DNA of 64,000 nt from Heyndrickxia sp050281185 (GTDB lineage: Bacteria > Bacillota > Bacilli > Bacillales > Bacillaceae_C). Positions within the stretch are counted from its first letter, which is position 1, and every line of letters begins with the position of its first letter. The position numbers and the translations under genes are program-made. Location: NCBI RefSeq assembly GCF_050281185.1, contig NZ_JBNNWS010000003.1, forward strand, positions 186,001 through 250,000. Reading direction: 5' to 3'. This document shows, piece after piece, positions 51,084-59,856 of this stretch. Under the pieces are notes generated by a model. That model saw only the letters and a list, made by a program, of their open reading frames with translations, was not told the DNA's origin and did not search any database.

Positions 51084-51929
51084 TTAAGCATTCACATTCC
51101 CGAGAACACCATTGGTAGCGGTTATCGCAATAATGACACAGCCCCACATATGTTTATACGCGGTAATAATATCATCACATGTAAAACGGATCCGTTTAGG
51201 ACTGATCTGCTCAACTGTTGGAAGTGTCGTTGTCATCTTCGCTTGCTGCGGGCCCTTAAATTCAATTTCGAATGTAACTGGACCTTCTAATGTAAGTGGT
51301 TTAAATGTTCTAATTTTTTGAATAGCTTCTTCAGCTTTTTCACGAATTTGCATATGTGCTACTTCTGGATGTATCAATTCTGCTGCAAAACGGTCAACCG
51401 CTCTTTTTACAACAACAGCCTCCACTTCTGGAAGAGTTTCCTTTACCTCTTTCACATAAGCATCATCCCCGCTAATAAAAACGGCCGGAACACCAAATCC
51501 TCCTGCGACAAAGGCGTTCATCTCTGTTTCGCCAACTACTTTTCCATTAATTTTCATTTCGTTCACACAAATACCTGCCAATGTATGACTGATGACTGCA
51601 TCTGAACCACCTTCACGGCCATGATGGCCAACAAACATAATAGCTTCGAATGTCTCATCTAAGCCCTCTAACTGGCACATGACCCGATTACTTCCGGATA
51701 CTAGTCTGGCCCTGGAATCCAGATCCTCAATTAAAATATTAGACATATTTCCATGTCCATCAGCAACGACCACTTCAGTCGCTCCGCCTTTAAAGGCGCC
51801 TTCAATTGCTGCATTCACTTCCGATGTCATCAACTTTCTAAATCGCTGATACTCTGCATTTGTTTTTAGCTGCTGATTAGTCGCAACTCCTGATATTCCT
51901 TCAATATCTGCTGAAATAAACACTTTCAT
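51084..51929 (-). CDS. dppA: D-aminopeptidase DppA (M55 family)
   Basis: 281 residues. The zinc ligands of the family are present: Asp8 and Glu10 (ISADIEGISG), His59 (VVVADGHGNMSN), His102 (FVGHHGREG) and Glu134 (VVGETEMNAFV). DppA is a self-compartmentalising decameric zinc peptidase that releases N-terminal D-amino acids from D-Ala-D-Ala and similar peptides, thus linking cell-wall peptide import and use. As in B. subtilis it is the first gene of the dpp operon. ATG behind AGGAGAG. Confidence 0.93.
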   Translation of the reverse strand: MKVFISADIEGISGVATNQQLKTNAEYQRFRKLMTSEVNAAIEGAFKGGATEVVVADGHGNMSNILIEDLDSRARLVSGSNRVMCQLEGLDETFEAIMFVGHHGREGGSDAVISHTLAGICVNEMKINGKVVGETEMNAFVAGGFGVPAVFISGDDAYVKEVKETLPEVEAVVVKRAVDRFAAELIHPEVAHMQIREKAEEAIQKIRTFKPLTLEGPVTFEIEFKGPQQAKMTTTLPTVEQISPKRIRFTCDDIITAYKHMWGCVIIAITATNGVLGNVNA

Positions 51930-52029
51930 ATGTATCTCTCCTTTATTGATTTTTTTAGGTTATCTAAACAGTCAGATGCGGGATGAAAACAACATTCATT
52001 ATTTTGTATGACGAAGGGCCCCCTATAGC

Positions 52030-52476
52030 TTAAAGGTATTCAAACGAGTTTTTATAAACTTCTAGCTGAACAATTGTATTGATTCCAGTAATCTCTGGAA
52101 TTTGATTTAGCAAATAGATGGTGCTCGTAATTTCCTCTTGATTTGGTACAGCTATTTGTACAAGCAAAGGGTACTCTCCAGATGTTAAAGTAATATAGCG
52201 TATACCTTTTATTTTTTTTAATGATTCGATGACCTTATCAATGGAATTTGATTGGAGATTTATTTGAATAATGGCTCCGAACTTCAATCCTACGGCAATT
52301 GGATTTACTACACCAACTACGTCCAATATTTCATTCTCTATTAGATTTTTGTATCTCAGTCTTACCGTTTTTTCAGTTACATTTAGTCGATTGGCCATCT
52401 CTTTAAATGGCATTCTTCCATCAATGGATAAAGCTTTAATGATTCCACGGTCTAAATCATCAATTTCATAAACCAT
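52030..52476 (-). CDS. Lrp/AsnC-family transcriptional regulator
   Basis: 148 residues. N-terminal HTH (DLDRGIIKALSIDGRMPFKE, then RLNVTEKTVRLRYKNLIENE) and C-terminal RAM ligand domain (IQINLQSNSIDKVIESLKKI; RYITLTSGEYPLLVQIAVPN). Start behind GGGAGGAA. It is transcribed toward dppA, 100 bases away, and divergently from the amidohydrolase gene, so it may control one or both. The amino-acid or peptide ligand is unknown. Confidence 0.9.
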   Translation of the reverse strand: MVYEIDDLDRGIIKALSIDGRMPFKEMANRLNVTEKTVRLRYKNLIENEILDVVGVVNPIAVGLKFGAIIQINLQSNSIDKVIESLKKIKGIRYITLTSGEYPLLVQIAVPNQEEITSTIYLLNQIPEITGINTIVQLEVYKNSFEYL

Positions 52477-52662
52477 GCAGTTCCTCCCAATCTTACCTTC
52501 GTCATACCTTAGTACTATAAAACAGCCATCAAACCAGAATTGTAATCCATTTTTTATTACTTTTTTTACTTTTTATTATCATTAACAGGAATATAAATGG
52601 TATTATATATTTATATTTTTCAGAAATCAACAATTTTTATAAAAATTCGGGAGGTTTCTACA

Positions 52663-53808
52663 ATGATTTTTTTTACAAATGCAAAAATCTATTTAGGCAA
52701 TGGGAACATTGTCGAAAATGGAAATTTTTTAATTAAGGATGGCCAATTCGAGCAAGTTGGAACATCTATACACATTCCTAAGCGAGCAAAAGTCATTGAT
52801 TTGAAAGGGAAAATTGTCACTCCAGGGTTAATTGATGTTCATACACATTTGGGTGTTCATGAAGCAGGATTAGGGAATGAAGGACAGGATGTTAATGAAA
52901 CTAGCTGTGAAGTGACTGCACAGGTTCGAGCTTTAGATGGGATCAATCCTCGAGAAGGTGGTTTCGCAGATGCACGTAAAGCTGGAGTTACTACAGTTCA
53001 AATTATGCCGGGAAGCGCGAATATTATCGGTGGTGAAATGGTCGTTTTAAAAACGAAGGGGCATATCGTCGATCAAATGATTCTTCGGGAACCTTCTGGA
53101 TTAAAAGCAGCAACAGGTGAAAATCCCAAACGTGTTCATGGGCCAAAAAATCGGATGGCAGAAACAAGAATGGGAATCGCCGCGCGCTTTAGAGAAAAAT
53201 TGATTCAAGCAATGAACTATCAATTAAAAATAGAAACCGGAGGGAATGAGCGCAATTTAGAGCTCGAAAATATAGGAAAGGTATTAAGAAAGGAAATTCC
53301 ATTACGGATCCACGCTCACAGAGCAGATGATATTGTGACTGTGCTTAGACTAAAGCGTGAATTTGACTTTGATCTTACGATTGAGCATTGTACAGAAGGC
53401 CACCATATTGCTGAATTCATCGCTCAGCATGATGTAAGGGTTTCGGTTGGACCAACAATGTCTTCACGTTCCAAAGTTGAGCTTGCCGATAAAGGTTGGC
53501 ATACATTAATTGCACTAGAAAAAGCAGGTGTTCCATTTTCAATCACGACCGATCACCCAGTTGTCGGGATTGAGTATTTAATGACGAGCGCTATACTTGC
53601 AGTGAAAAATGGCTTAACCGAAGATGCAGCATTAAGTGCAATTACACTTAACGCTGCAAAGCATCTCGGCGTGGATCACCAAGTCGGCTCCATTGAACCC
53701 GGAAAAGATGCAGACTTCGTCGTGTGGAATGGGGATCCATTCGATTTACGCTCCTCTGTTTTACAGACATTTATTAATGGGGAGTGTGTGTTTGAGAAGG
53801 GTTTGTAA
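52663..53808 (+). CDS. Amidohydrolase (imidazolonepropionase/dipeptidase-like)
   Basis: 381 residues from ATG at 52663 behind GGGAGG; the frame to 52597 has no site. Metal-dependent amidohydrolase: TPGLIDVHTHLGVHEAGLGN (HxH), FADARKAGVTTVQIMPGSAN, RIHAHRADDIVTVL, TIEHCTEGHHIAEF, ITTDHPVVGIEYLM and the closing GSIEPGKDADFVVWNGDPFD. Close relatives include imidazolonepropionase and Xaa-Pro/iso-aspartyl peptidases, but the lack of hut genes and the position beside an Lrp gene and a D-peptide uptake operon favour a peptide- or amino-acid-derivative hydrolase. Substrate unknown. Confidence 0.85.
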   Translation: MIFFTNAKIYLGNGNIVENGNFLIKDGQFEQVGTSIHIPKRAKVIDLKGKIVTPGLIDVHTHLGVHEAGLGNEGQDVNETSCEVTAQVRALDGINPREGGFADARKAGVTTVQIMPGSANIIGGEMVVLKTKGHIVDQMILREPSGLKAATGENPKRVHGPKNRMAETRMGIAARFREKLIQAMNYQLKIETGGNERNLELENIGKVLRKEIPLRIHAHRADDIVTVLRLKREFDFDLTIEHCTEGHHIAEFIAQHDVRVSVGPTMSSRSKVELADKGWHTLIALEKAGVPFSITTDHPVVGIEYLMTSAILAVKNGLTEDAALSAITLNAAKHLGVDHQVGSIEPGKDADFVVWNGDPFDLRSSVLQTFINGECVFEKGL

Positions 53809-53850
53809 GTTAAATGTAAAAGGTAAGTTTGATCTAATCGAAAAAAGATA

Positions 53851-53950
53851 ATGATCGTTCTTCCGGTCAATGAAAGAGCGATCCATTGACCGGAAAAAGT
53901 AGTTGTATGCTCTTACGGAAATAAAAGTGTGATTCATTGACCGCAAATTT
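53851..53950. repeat. Tandem, diverged repeat with inverted CATTGACCG motifs
   Basis: A perfect 12-bp inverted repeat TTCCGGTCAATG (53861-53872)/CATTGACCGGAA (53884-53895) is followed by a weaker second unit ending CATTGACCG near 53942. It is not followed by a T-run. It lies between the convergent amidohydrolase and methyltransferase genes. Confidence 0.55.
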
Positions 53951-53955
53951 AAGTT

Positions 53956-53974
53956 GGACCTGAACCCTTGTCCC
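53956..53974. repeat. 27-nt palindrome, degenerate copy 21
   Basis: GGACCTGAACCCTTGTCCC, right half of the repeat, one base from the methyltransferase stop codon. Confidence 0.5.
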
Positions 53975-53975
53975 A

Positions 53976-54830
53976 CTATTCAGCAATAAGTACAAAAGTA
54001 GGCATCGGTTTTATTGTATTTTTCTCGATTGCGGATTGTAATAAAGTAATTTCAGATCGGATTAGTTTTTGTAGTTTAACTGGCATGTTTTCCACTGTTT
54101 CTAGCTCAGCTTCATAGCTTGCTAATGTTTGTTCGACCTCCCATTTTCCATCATGGAGATTGGGAGAATTAATAGAACGTTCCAAAACCATATTCCACCT
54201 TGCATTTTCCACAGCTTTTTTTATATCATCTGGTGTAAATAATGTGCGAACATTTGCTAAGCTATTATTTTTAAAACATTCGTATTGAGCTTGAATAAGG
54301 ACTGATAAAAAATGTGGCAATTGTTCAGCAGAAGTAACTCTTGTATCCCATTCTGCGAAGCAAAGTTTTTTACCCCAATTCTTTAACTTTGTAAGAATCC
54401 CTTGGAGTTCTTCAAAAGATTTTAAATACCAGGAACTATGGGATAAAACGACAGAATCATACTTATTTCCGGGGAAATTGACATCAGGTGATAGTATATC
54501 CTTTTCAAATTCGACTTTTATCTGCATTCCTAAAGAAGATTTCTTTAAATAGTCGATAGAATCACCTAAAGTTATTGGACTTCCATAGTCAGGTGAGGCA
54601 ATATCAATCCCATGTACCAACCCTTTCTTTCCAACCAAGTGGGCCAGCACTGCTGTAGTATCTCCCTGTCCACAACCTATCTCCAATACTTTACTTCCTT
54701 CTGAAATCCCCCAGCATTCAGCTAATTTTAACCGATGCTCTGTCTGCACTTTTTGTATCTCAAAATTTGAACTAGCTGTTGCCATACAATGAAGAATCTC
54801 TTCTAATCTAGTTTCATTCATTTTTTTCAC
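53976..54830 (-). CDS. SAM-dependent methyltransferase (class I)
   Basis: 284 residues. Motif I is KVLEIGCGQGDTTAVLAHLV (about residue 43), followed by VHGIDIASPDYG, and a motif IV-like VVLSHSSWYLKSF. The C-terminal half is helical. No gene partner; the substrate cannot be told. A good start behind GGGAGTG. It is convergent with the amidohydrolase gene. Confidence 0.82.
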   Translation of the reverse strand: MKKMNETRLEEILHCMATASSNFEIQKVQTEHRLKLAECWGISEGSKVLEIGCGQGDTTAVLAHLVGKKGLVHGIDIASPDYGSPITLGDSIDYLKKSSLGMQIKVEFEKDILSPDVNFPGNKYDSVVLSHSSWYLKSFEELQGILTKLKNWGKKLCFAEWDTRVTSAEQLPHFLSVLIQAQYECFKNNSLANVRTLFTPDDIKKAVENARWNMVLERSINSPNLHDGKWEVEQTLASYEAELETVENMPVKLQKLIRSEITLLQSAIEKNTIKPMPTFVLIAE

Positions 54831-54869
54831 TCCCTTAAAATCAATCTATTAATATTCTAAACCAAAAAT

Positions 54870-54896
54870 GGGACTGAGTGTCAGGTCCTTTGTCCC
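54870..54896. repeat. 27-nt palindrome, copy 22
   Basis: Full copy about 40 bases upstream of the methyltransferase start, in a 420-base interval that otherwise holds only copy 23 and AT-rich DNA. Confidence 0.8.
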
Positions 54897-55102
54897 AACA
54901 TAATGCACATGCTTCTAAGAAAAAGAAAGAATACTACCTTTAAATATTGATCGGCATTTAATAAGTACTCCGATTAGTTTTAATTAACCTAAGAAGAATA
55001 GATGGTGAGCGACCATCTAATTTTACCCACTGATATTATTGCTATTCGTGAATTCCTTTAGAGTTTTTTTAAATATATGAGGTGCTATCTTCAGTTCAAA
55101 AT

Positions 55103-55129
55103 GGGACACTGGACCTGACCCCGTGTCCC
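55103..55129. repeat. 27-nt palindrome, copy 23
   Basis: Full copy in the reverse core orientation (GGACC then GACCCC), 120 bases before the DUF418 gene. Confidence 0.85.
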
Positions 55130-55252
55130 AACGGAAACAGATCAAGTGCCCTCATGACACTTGTCATACAACACTTCTTATACATGTGAATACTCAGTGT
55201 TTCTTATTATATATACAATGAGATTACTTTGGAAGGAAAGGAATGAAATATT

Positions 55253-56401
55253 ATGGCAAGCAAAAGGATTCCGTTACTTGATATATTGAGAGGTTTTGCT
55301 GTATTAGGTACACTTGGGACAAATATTTGGATATTTGCTCATTTAGGAGATTTGTCATATATATTTACATTTGACCATTTCACATGGTGGGCATCTATTC
55401 AGGATCTTATTCGGACATTTGTATTGTTTTTAGTAAATGGAAAATTGCTTGGATTGTTAACTATTATGTTTGGTGTAGGTCTAGAATTAAAGTATCAGCA
55501 AGCAATAAAAAAAGGCAATGCCTGGCCGGGAGTTTATATATGGACCTCAGTTATTTTAATGATAGAAGGGTTCATTCATTTTAGCCTCGTCATGGAATAC
55601 GACATTTTGATGAGTTATGGAGTAACTGCCATTATTGTTGCATTTATTGTAAAAGGTGGCGATCGAGTGATTTCATGGGCAATGAAAATAATTGGCGGGT
55701 TACATGCAGGAATCATGCTTTTCATATTATGCATTAGCATTTATTTAAGTCTTACGGGAGCGAATGTTACCCTATTTGGGGACATGAAAGATGTAGTTTC
55801 ACTTTATAAAGATGGTAATTGGCTGGAACAAGTACATTATCGTTTACAAAGTTTTCTATCCCTTCGAATAGAAGTCATATTTGTCATTCCAATGAACATA
55901 TTTCTTTTCTTATTAGGTGTCCGTCTTATGAGGGCAGGTGTATTTTCATCTGATGAAAAAGGAAAGGAAAAACGAACAAAATTATTAAAAATAGGTTTAT
56001 ATATTGGTCTTCCGCTGAATTTACTCATCTTTATTCCAGGTGGTGTTTTTGATTTAACTATACGATACTTATTTGCTCCTTTATTATCATTAGGCTATTT
56101 AGCTTTTTTGGCAAAAATAGTCGAAAATACAGAAAGGTTTTGGCTTTGGGATAAACTTGAATTAGTTGGCAGAATGTCATTAACCTGTTATGTCGTGCAA
56201 AATCTCCTTTCTTCAATAATTTTTTATGGCTGGGGAATCGGTCTAGGAAACAAGGTTGATTCTGTTACAATTGTATTTATATGGGTGGTACTAAGCATGG
56301 TTCAAATTGCCTTCGCCTCATTATGGCTTCGCATGTTTAAAAATGGACCTATGGAAACAGCTCGAAAATTTGCTTCGGGTATCGTTCATGTCAAATCGTA
56401 A
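55253..56401 (+). CDS. DUF418 (YeiB-like) membrane protein
   Basis: 382 residues, about eight to ten helices. The opening RIPLLDILRGFAVLGTLGTN is the classic DUF418/YeiB start, which is shared with acyltransferase-3-like proteins; FVNGKLLGLLTIMFGVGLEL and LELVGRMSLTCYVVQNLLSS are further hallmarks. Function unknown. It is 35 bases upstream of a sensor kinase gene, so it forms a four-gene unit with the two-component pair and a small membrane protein, and may be its target or sensor partner. Confidence 0.87.
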   Translation: MASKRIPLLDILRGFAVLGTLGTNIWIFAHLGDLSYIFTFDHFTWWASIQDLIRTFVLFLVNGKLLGLLTIMFGVGLELKYQQAIKKGNAWPGVYIWTSVILMIEGFIHFSLVMEYDILMSYGVTAIIVAFIVKGGDRVISWAMKIIGGLHAGIMLFILCISIYLSLTGANVTLFGDMKDVVSLYKDGNWLEQVHYRLQSFLSLRIEVIFVIPMNIFLFLLGVRLMRAGVFSSDEKGKEKRTKLLKIGLYIGLPLNLLIFIPGGVFDLTIRYLFAPLLSLGYLAFLAKIVENTERFWLWDKLELVGRMSLTCYVVQNLLSSIIFYGWGIGLGNKVDSVTIVFIWVVLSMVQIAFASLWLRMFKNGPMETARKFASGIVHVKS

Positions 56402-56435
56402 TATTCCCTCTCTTTCAAAAAAGGAGTGAAATGAA

Positions 56436-57557
56436 TTGTTTAAAAAGATTTATCCGAACGACCAAGTAGAAAAATATCTACTAATTGATGTAATTGCTAT
56501 CGTTTTTTTCATCTATCATATCCTAAATTCTAGTGGGGAATTTAATGTTTTTGAAAAGCTAATATTAATCTTTTTATTTCTAATCTCCTTTTATATAAGT
56601 TTATGGAATCGAGATTGGCGCCTCCTAGTTGCGTGTTTAACGGGATACACTGTTCTTATGATTCTTAGTGTCTCTTTAAATCAGTGGATTCTTTTGTATG
56701 GTTTTATGTTTGCTGATCTTTTAGGAAGGGCTAGAAGAAAATTATACATTGGTATAGGAACGGTTGGAATAGCATTAATATACACATTATTCAGTTGGAT
56801 AAATGATGGAACCCTTTTTACTTTTGGTCAATTCATCTTATTTCCTTTTATCATTATTCAGCTCCTGATTCCTATAGTTATTTATACAAAGAGAGAAGCA
56901 AAGAATCTTCGAGGAAAGCTTGATTCAGCCAATGCGCAGCTAGAACGATATATACAGGAAGAGGAGAGACATCGGATTGCAAGAGATCTGCATGATACTT
57001 TAGGTCAAACCTTAACAATGATTAAGCTTAAAAGTGAGCTGACCATGAAATTAATAGATAAAAATTCAAAACAAGCGAAACAGGAATTAAATGATATTTT
57101 AAACACTTCCCGCTTTGCACTGAAACAAGTAAGAGAGCTTGTGGCAGATATGAAATTTATTTCACTTGAAAAGGAATTGGAACAAACCCGTACATTTTTA
57201 CAAACAGCTGGAATCAAATTAGATATTAATATGAATGATAATATCCCTTCTTTATCGAACATAGCTGAAACAATGTTGGCACTATCATTAAGAGAAGCAA
57301 TTACAAATATTATAAAACACAGTCAAGCAAGCTATTGCTCTATCCATCTTTATATTCAAAAAGATATATATTACATGCAAATAAGTGATAACGGAAATGG
57401 GAATATCATTATGGGAAAAGGAAACGGTATCCAATCGATTAAAGAACGAATTAAATTACTTGAAGGGGATGTTCATATTTCCTCCTCGTTAAATAGTGGT
57501 GTAACCATTTTATTAAAAGTTCCATTAAGTGCCAATGAAAGGGAGAAGTTTAAATGA
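56436..57557 (+). CDS. Sensor histidine kinase (NarL/DesK class, HisKA_3)
   Basis: 373 residues from a TTG start nine bases behind AAGGAG. Four to five membrane helices in the first 150 residues, a short coiled coil, then HisKA_3 with the phospho-acceptor in EEERHRIARDLHDTLGQTLT (about residue 185) and a HATPase domain (REAITNIIKHSQASYCSIHL, SDNGNGN, GNGIQSIKERIKLLEG). The layout resembles the membrane-fluidity kinase DesK. It overlaps the response regulator gene by four bases. Signal unknown; a desaturase gene is not nearby. Confidence 0.92.
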   Translation: MFKKIYPNDQVEKYLLIDVIAIVFFIYHILNSSGEFNVFEKLILIFLFLISFYISLWNRDWRLLVACLTGYTVLMILSVSLNQWILLYGFMFADLLGRARRKLYIGIGTVGIALIYTLFSWINDGTLFTFGQFILFPFIIIQLLIPIVIYTKREAKNLRGKLDSANAQLERYIQEEERHRIARDLHDTLGQTLTMIKLKSELTMKLIDKNSKQAKQELNDILNTSRFALKQVRELVADMKFISLEKELEQTRTFLQTAGIKLDINMNDNIPSLSNIAETMLALSLREAITNIIKHSQASYCSIHLYIQKDIYYMQISDNGNGNIIMGKGNGIQSIKERIKLLEGDVHISSSLNSGVTILLKVPLSANEREKFK

Positions 57558-58159
57558 TAAGAGTTGTAATTGCAGAGGATCAGCAAATGCTTCGCGGTGC
57601 ATTAACTTCATTATTAAAGCTGGAGGATGATATTGAAGTCGTCGCAGATGTATCAGATGGGCAGGCAGCATGGGATGCTATTCAGAAATATAATCCAGAT
57701 GTTTGCTTATTAGATATCGAAATTCCCTATATCACTGGACTGGAAATAGCGAAAAGGCTTAAAAGTGCGGGAGACAAGTCAAAAATTATCATTGTTACTA
57801 CTTTTGCACGTCCAGGATATTTACAGAAAGCAATTGATGCACAGGTAGAAGGGTATTTATTGAAAGATGAACCGATCGACTATCTAATTGAGGCCATTCG
57901 AAAAGTAATGAATGGAGAGCATGTCATCAGCTCAGATCTAGCTGCAACCCTCTTTTTAAAACAAAATAATCCATTGACTGATCGTGAAACTGAAGTATTA
58001 AAATTAGCAAAAGAAGGTTGGACAACACGAGACATTGGCAAAACATTATTTTTGACAAACGGGACTATTCGGAACTATTTATCTTCTGCGATTCAAAAGC
58101 TTGAAGTGGAAACGAGACAACAAGCTATAGATAAAGCCCGGGAAAAAGGATGGATTTAG
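57554..58159 (+). CDS. Response regulator (NarL/FixJ family, DesR-like)
   Basis: 201 residues. Receiver domain with acidic pocket VIAEDQQ, phospho-Asp in DVCLLDIEIPYITG (about Asp54), Thr in IVTTF and Lys in YLLKDE. C-terminal LuxR-type HTH (LTDRETEVLKLAKEGWTTRD, then TNGTIRNYLSSAIQKLEVET). Partner of the preceding kinase. Its targets likely include this operon. Confidence 0.93.
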   Translation: MIRVVIAEDQQMLRGALTSLLKLEDDIEVVADVSDGQAAWDAIQKYNPDVCLLDIEIPYITGLEIAKRLKSAGDKSKIIIVTTFARPGYLQKAIDAQVEGYLLKDEPIDYLIEAIRKVMNGEHVISSDLAATLFLKQNNPLTDRETEVLKLAKEGWTTRDIGKTLFLTNGTIRNYLSSAIQKLEVETRQQAIDKAREKGWI

Positions 58160-58223
58160 CATCATTTAGATTCTTAGAGTAGAATTATTTTTCTACTAAA
58201 TTAATTTTTAGGAAGGTGCAATT

Positions 58224-58769
58224 ATGATAGGCTGGTTAATCATTGCTTGTGAAATCAGTTTTTGGGTATTTGTACTATTAGGATTATTTTTCCGATATAT
58301 TTTAAAGCTAAAAACGCTTGGAGGATTGTTCCTTTTATGTACTCCTTTGATAGATTTAGTGTTAGTAGGGGCCACAATTATAGATTTAAAAAATGGTGCA
58401 GCAGCAAACTTTTTTCATGGATTATCAGGAATTTATATCGGTGTAACTGTAGCATATGGGCATAGTATGATTCGTTGGGCGGATGAACGTTTCGCCTATA
58501 GGTTTGCAGATGGAGATGAGCCTGTAAAAAAGCCAAAATACGGGAGGGAACATGCCAAGTTTGAAAGAAGGAATTGGGTAAAGCATTTACTCGCATGGAT
58601 AATTGGATGTTTATTTCTATGGGGCATGATCTTATTAGTTGGTGATACTACAAAAACTAATTCGTTATTAAATATTATTTATAAATGGACCTTCGTTCTC
58701 GGTATTGATTTTTTATGGAGCTTCAGTTATACCATATGGCCGAGAAAGGACAAGGGAGAATCTACTTAA
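58224..58769 (+). CDS. Small integral membrane protein (YmcC-like)
   Basis: 181 residues with five helices (IGWLIIACEISFWVFVLLGL; LGGLFLLCTPLIDLVLVGAT; FHGLSGIYIGVTVAYGHSMI; HLLAWIIGCLFLWGMILLVG; FVLGIDFLWSFSYTIWP) and a cytosolic basic loop (PVKKPKYGREHAKFERR). It resembles the B. subtilis YmcC type; the match is from memory and tentative. It is the last gene of the DUF418/kinase/regulator set. Confidence 0.7.
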   Translation: MIGWLIIACEISFWVFVLLGLFFRYILKLKTLGGLFLLCTPLIDLVLVGATIIDLKNGAAANFFHGLSGIYIGVTVAYGHSMIRWADERFAYRFADGDEPVKKPKYGREHAKFERRNWVKHLLAWIIGCLFLWGMILLVGDTTKTNSLLNIIYKWTFVLGIDFLWSFSYTIWPRKDKGEST

Positions 58770-58773
58770 GAAT

Positions 58774-58808
58774 AAGACGGTGCAAATTTATTGTCTGCAC
58801 CGTCTTTT
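58774..58808 (+). terminator. Terminator of the two-component operon
   Basis: A perfect 11-bp stem AAGACGGTGCA/TGCACCGTCTT with an 11-base loop and trailing TT. Confidence 0.85.
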
Positions 58809-58852
58809 CTATTCTAGTAATCTAATCTTTCTCTTTAAAATAATTAATAGAT

Positions 58853-58879
58853 GGGACAGAGGGTCGGGTCCATTGTCCC
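58853..58879. repeat. 27-nt palindrome, copy 24
   Basis: Full copy, between the terminator and the pstA 3' end. Confidence 0.85.
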
Positions 58880-58933
58880 AAAAATTCGATGAGTTCCTAC
58901 AGAACAAAAAAAAATGAGGTTTCGATTCAAAAT

Positions 58934-58960
58934 GGGACACTGGACCTGACCCATTGTCCC
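58934..58960. repeat. 27-nt palindrome, copy 25
   Basis: Full copy in the reverse core orientation, 20 bases beyond the pstA stop; a further GGGACAAG lies at 58967. Confidence 0.85.
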
Positions 58961-58980
58961 GTCTGAGGGACAAGTACCGC

Positions 58981-59853
58981 CTATTTTCTCTTTATCCACA
59001 ATGGAAGTCGGATCACTGTGCTTAGTATAAATGTGAATAATACTAATAAAGCCGAGGTTTTTTGAGCAATTTCATGGGCGTCTTCTACGAGTGCTTCTGA
59101 TTGGATATACCAAAGGTGAACAGGTAATGTTCCGCCTTGTGAAAATAGGTTAAAGTCCCACATGTCTCCTGAAGAACCTGTACCGCCGACCAATAAAATA
59201 AGAGCAGATTCACCAAATGCACGGCACGAAGCAAGACTGACGCCACTTAAAATTCCTTTTAATGCGGCAGGCACGACCACTTTTAAAATGGTTTGGGAGT
59301 TCGTTGCTCCTAGTGCATAAGCTGCACTTCTTACATCATTGCCAACGGCCTGGAGCGACTCTTCTGTCACCCGAGTAATTACTGGTAAATTTAAAAAAGA
59401 AAGTGTTACTCCGGCTCCTAAAATCGTTAATCCAATATCAAACAGATCAACAAATAACATATATCCGAATAGACCAATTACAATAGATGGGACCGATGCT
59501 AAGCTTTCAACGCAAGTACGAATAAATTCTGTAAATCGATTATTAGGTGCATATTCAGATAAATATATTCCAGACCCCATTCCAATAGGGAGGGAAATTA
59601 CCAGTGAGATTAGTAATACATAAAAGGAGTTTAACAGCAGTGGTCCAACTCCCCCACCAGCATCAATATCACTAGGTAAATCAATTAAAAAATTGAAAGA
59701 AAGTTTAGGCAGTCCCTTTGATAAAATATAAATGATCAAGCTAAAAATAAGGATTAAGACCAAAATTGTCAGCGTCCAAAGGCCAATTGTAAACAGGCTA
59801 TTACTTACTTTTTTATATTTTTTATATAGTGAGTTGGGTGAACTTCTTTCCAT
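58981..59853 (-). CDS. pstA: Phosphate ABC transporter permease PstA
   Basis: 290 residues, six helices. Family motifs: SLPIGMGSGIYLSEYAPNNR, SIVIGLFGYMLFVDLF, the ATP-binding-partner loop AAYALGATNSQTILKVVVPA, and SGVSLASCRAFGESALILLV. With PstC it forms the channel for phosphate taken from PstS. Three bases separate it from pstC. In the usual operon pstB follows pstA; here the coding ends and only repeats and a convergent gene follow. Confidence 0.93.
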   Translation of the reverse strand: MERSSPNSLYKKYKKVSNSLFTIGLWTLTILVLILIFSLIIYILSKGLPKLSFNFLIDLPSDIDAGGGVGPLLLNSFYVLLISLVISLPIGMGSGIYLSEYAPNNRFTEFIRTCVESLASVPSIVIGLFGYMLFVDLFDIGLTILGAGVTLSFLNLPVITRVTEESLQAVGNDVRSAAYALGATNSQTILKVVVPAALKGILSGVSLASCRAFGESALILLVGGTGSSGDMWDFNLFSQGGTLPVHLWYIQSEALVEDAHEIAQKTSALLVLFTFILSTVIRLPLWIKRK

Positions 59854-59856
59854 CCT

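Noticed and set aside
52615..52629. CodY-box-like sequence upstream of the amidohydrolase gene
   Set aside because: Only about 11 of 15 consensus positions match; in such AT-rich DNA this is expected by chance.
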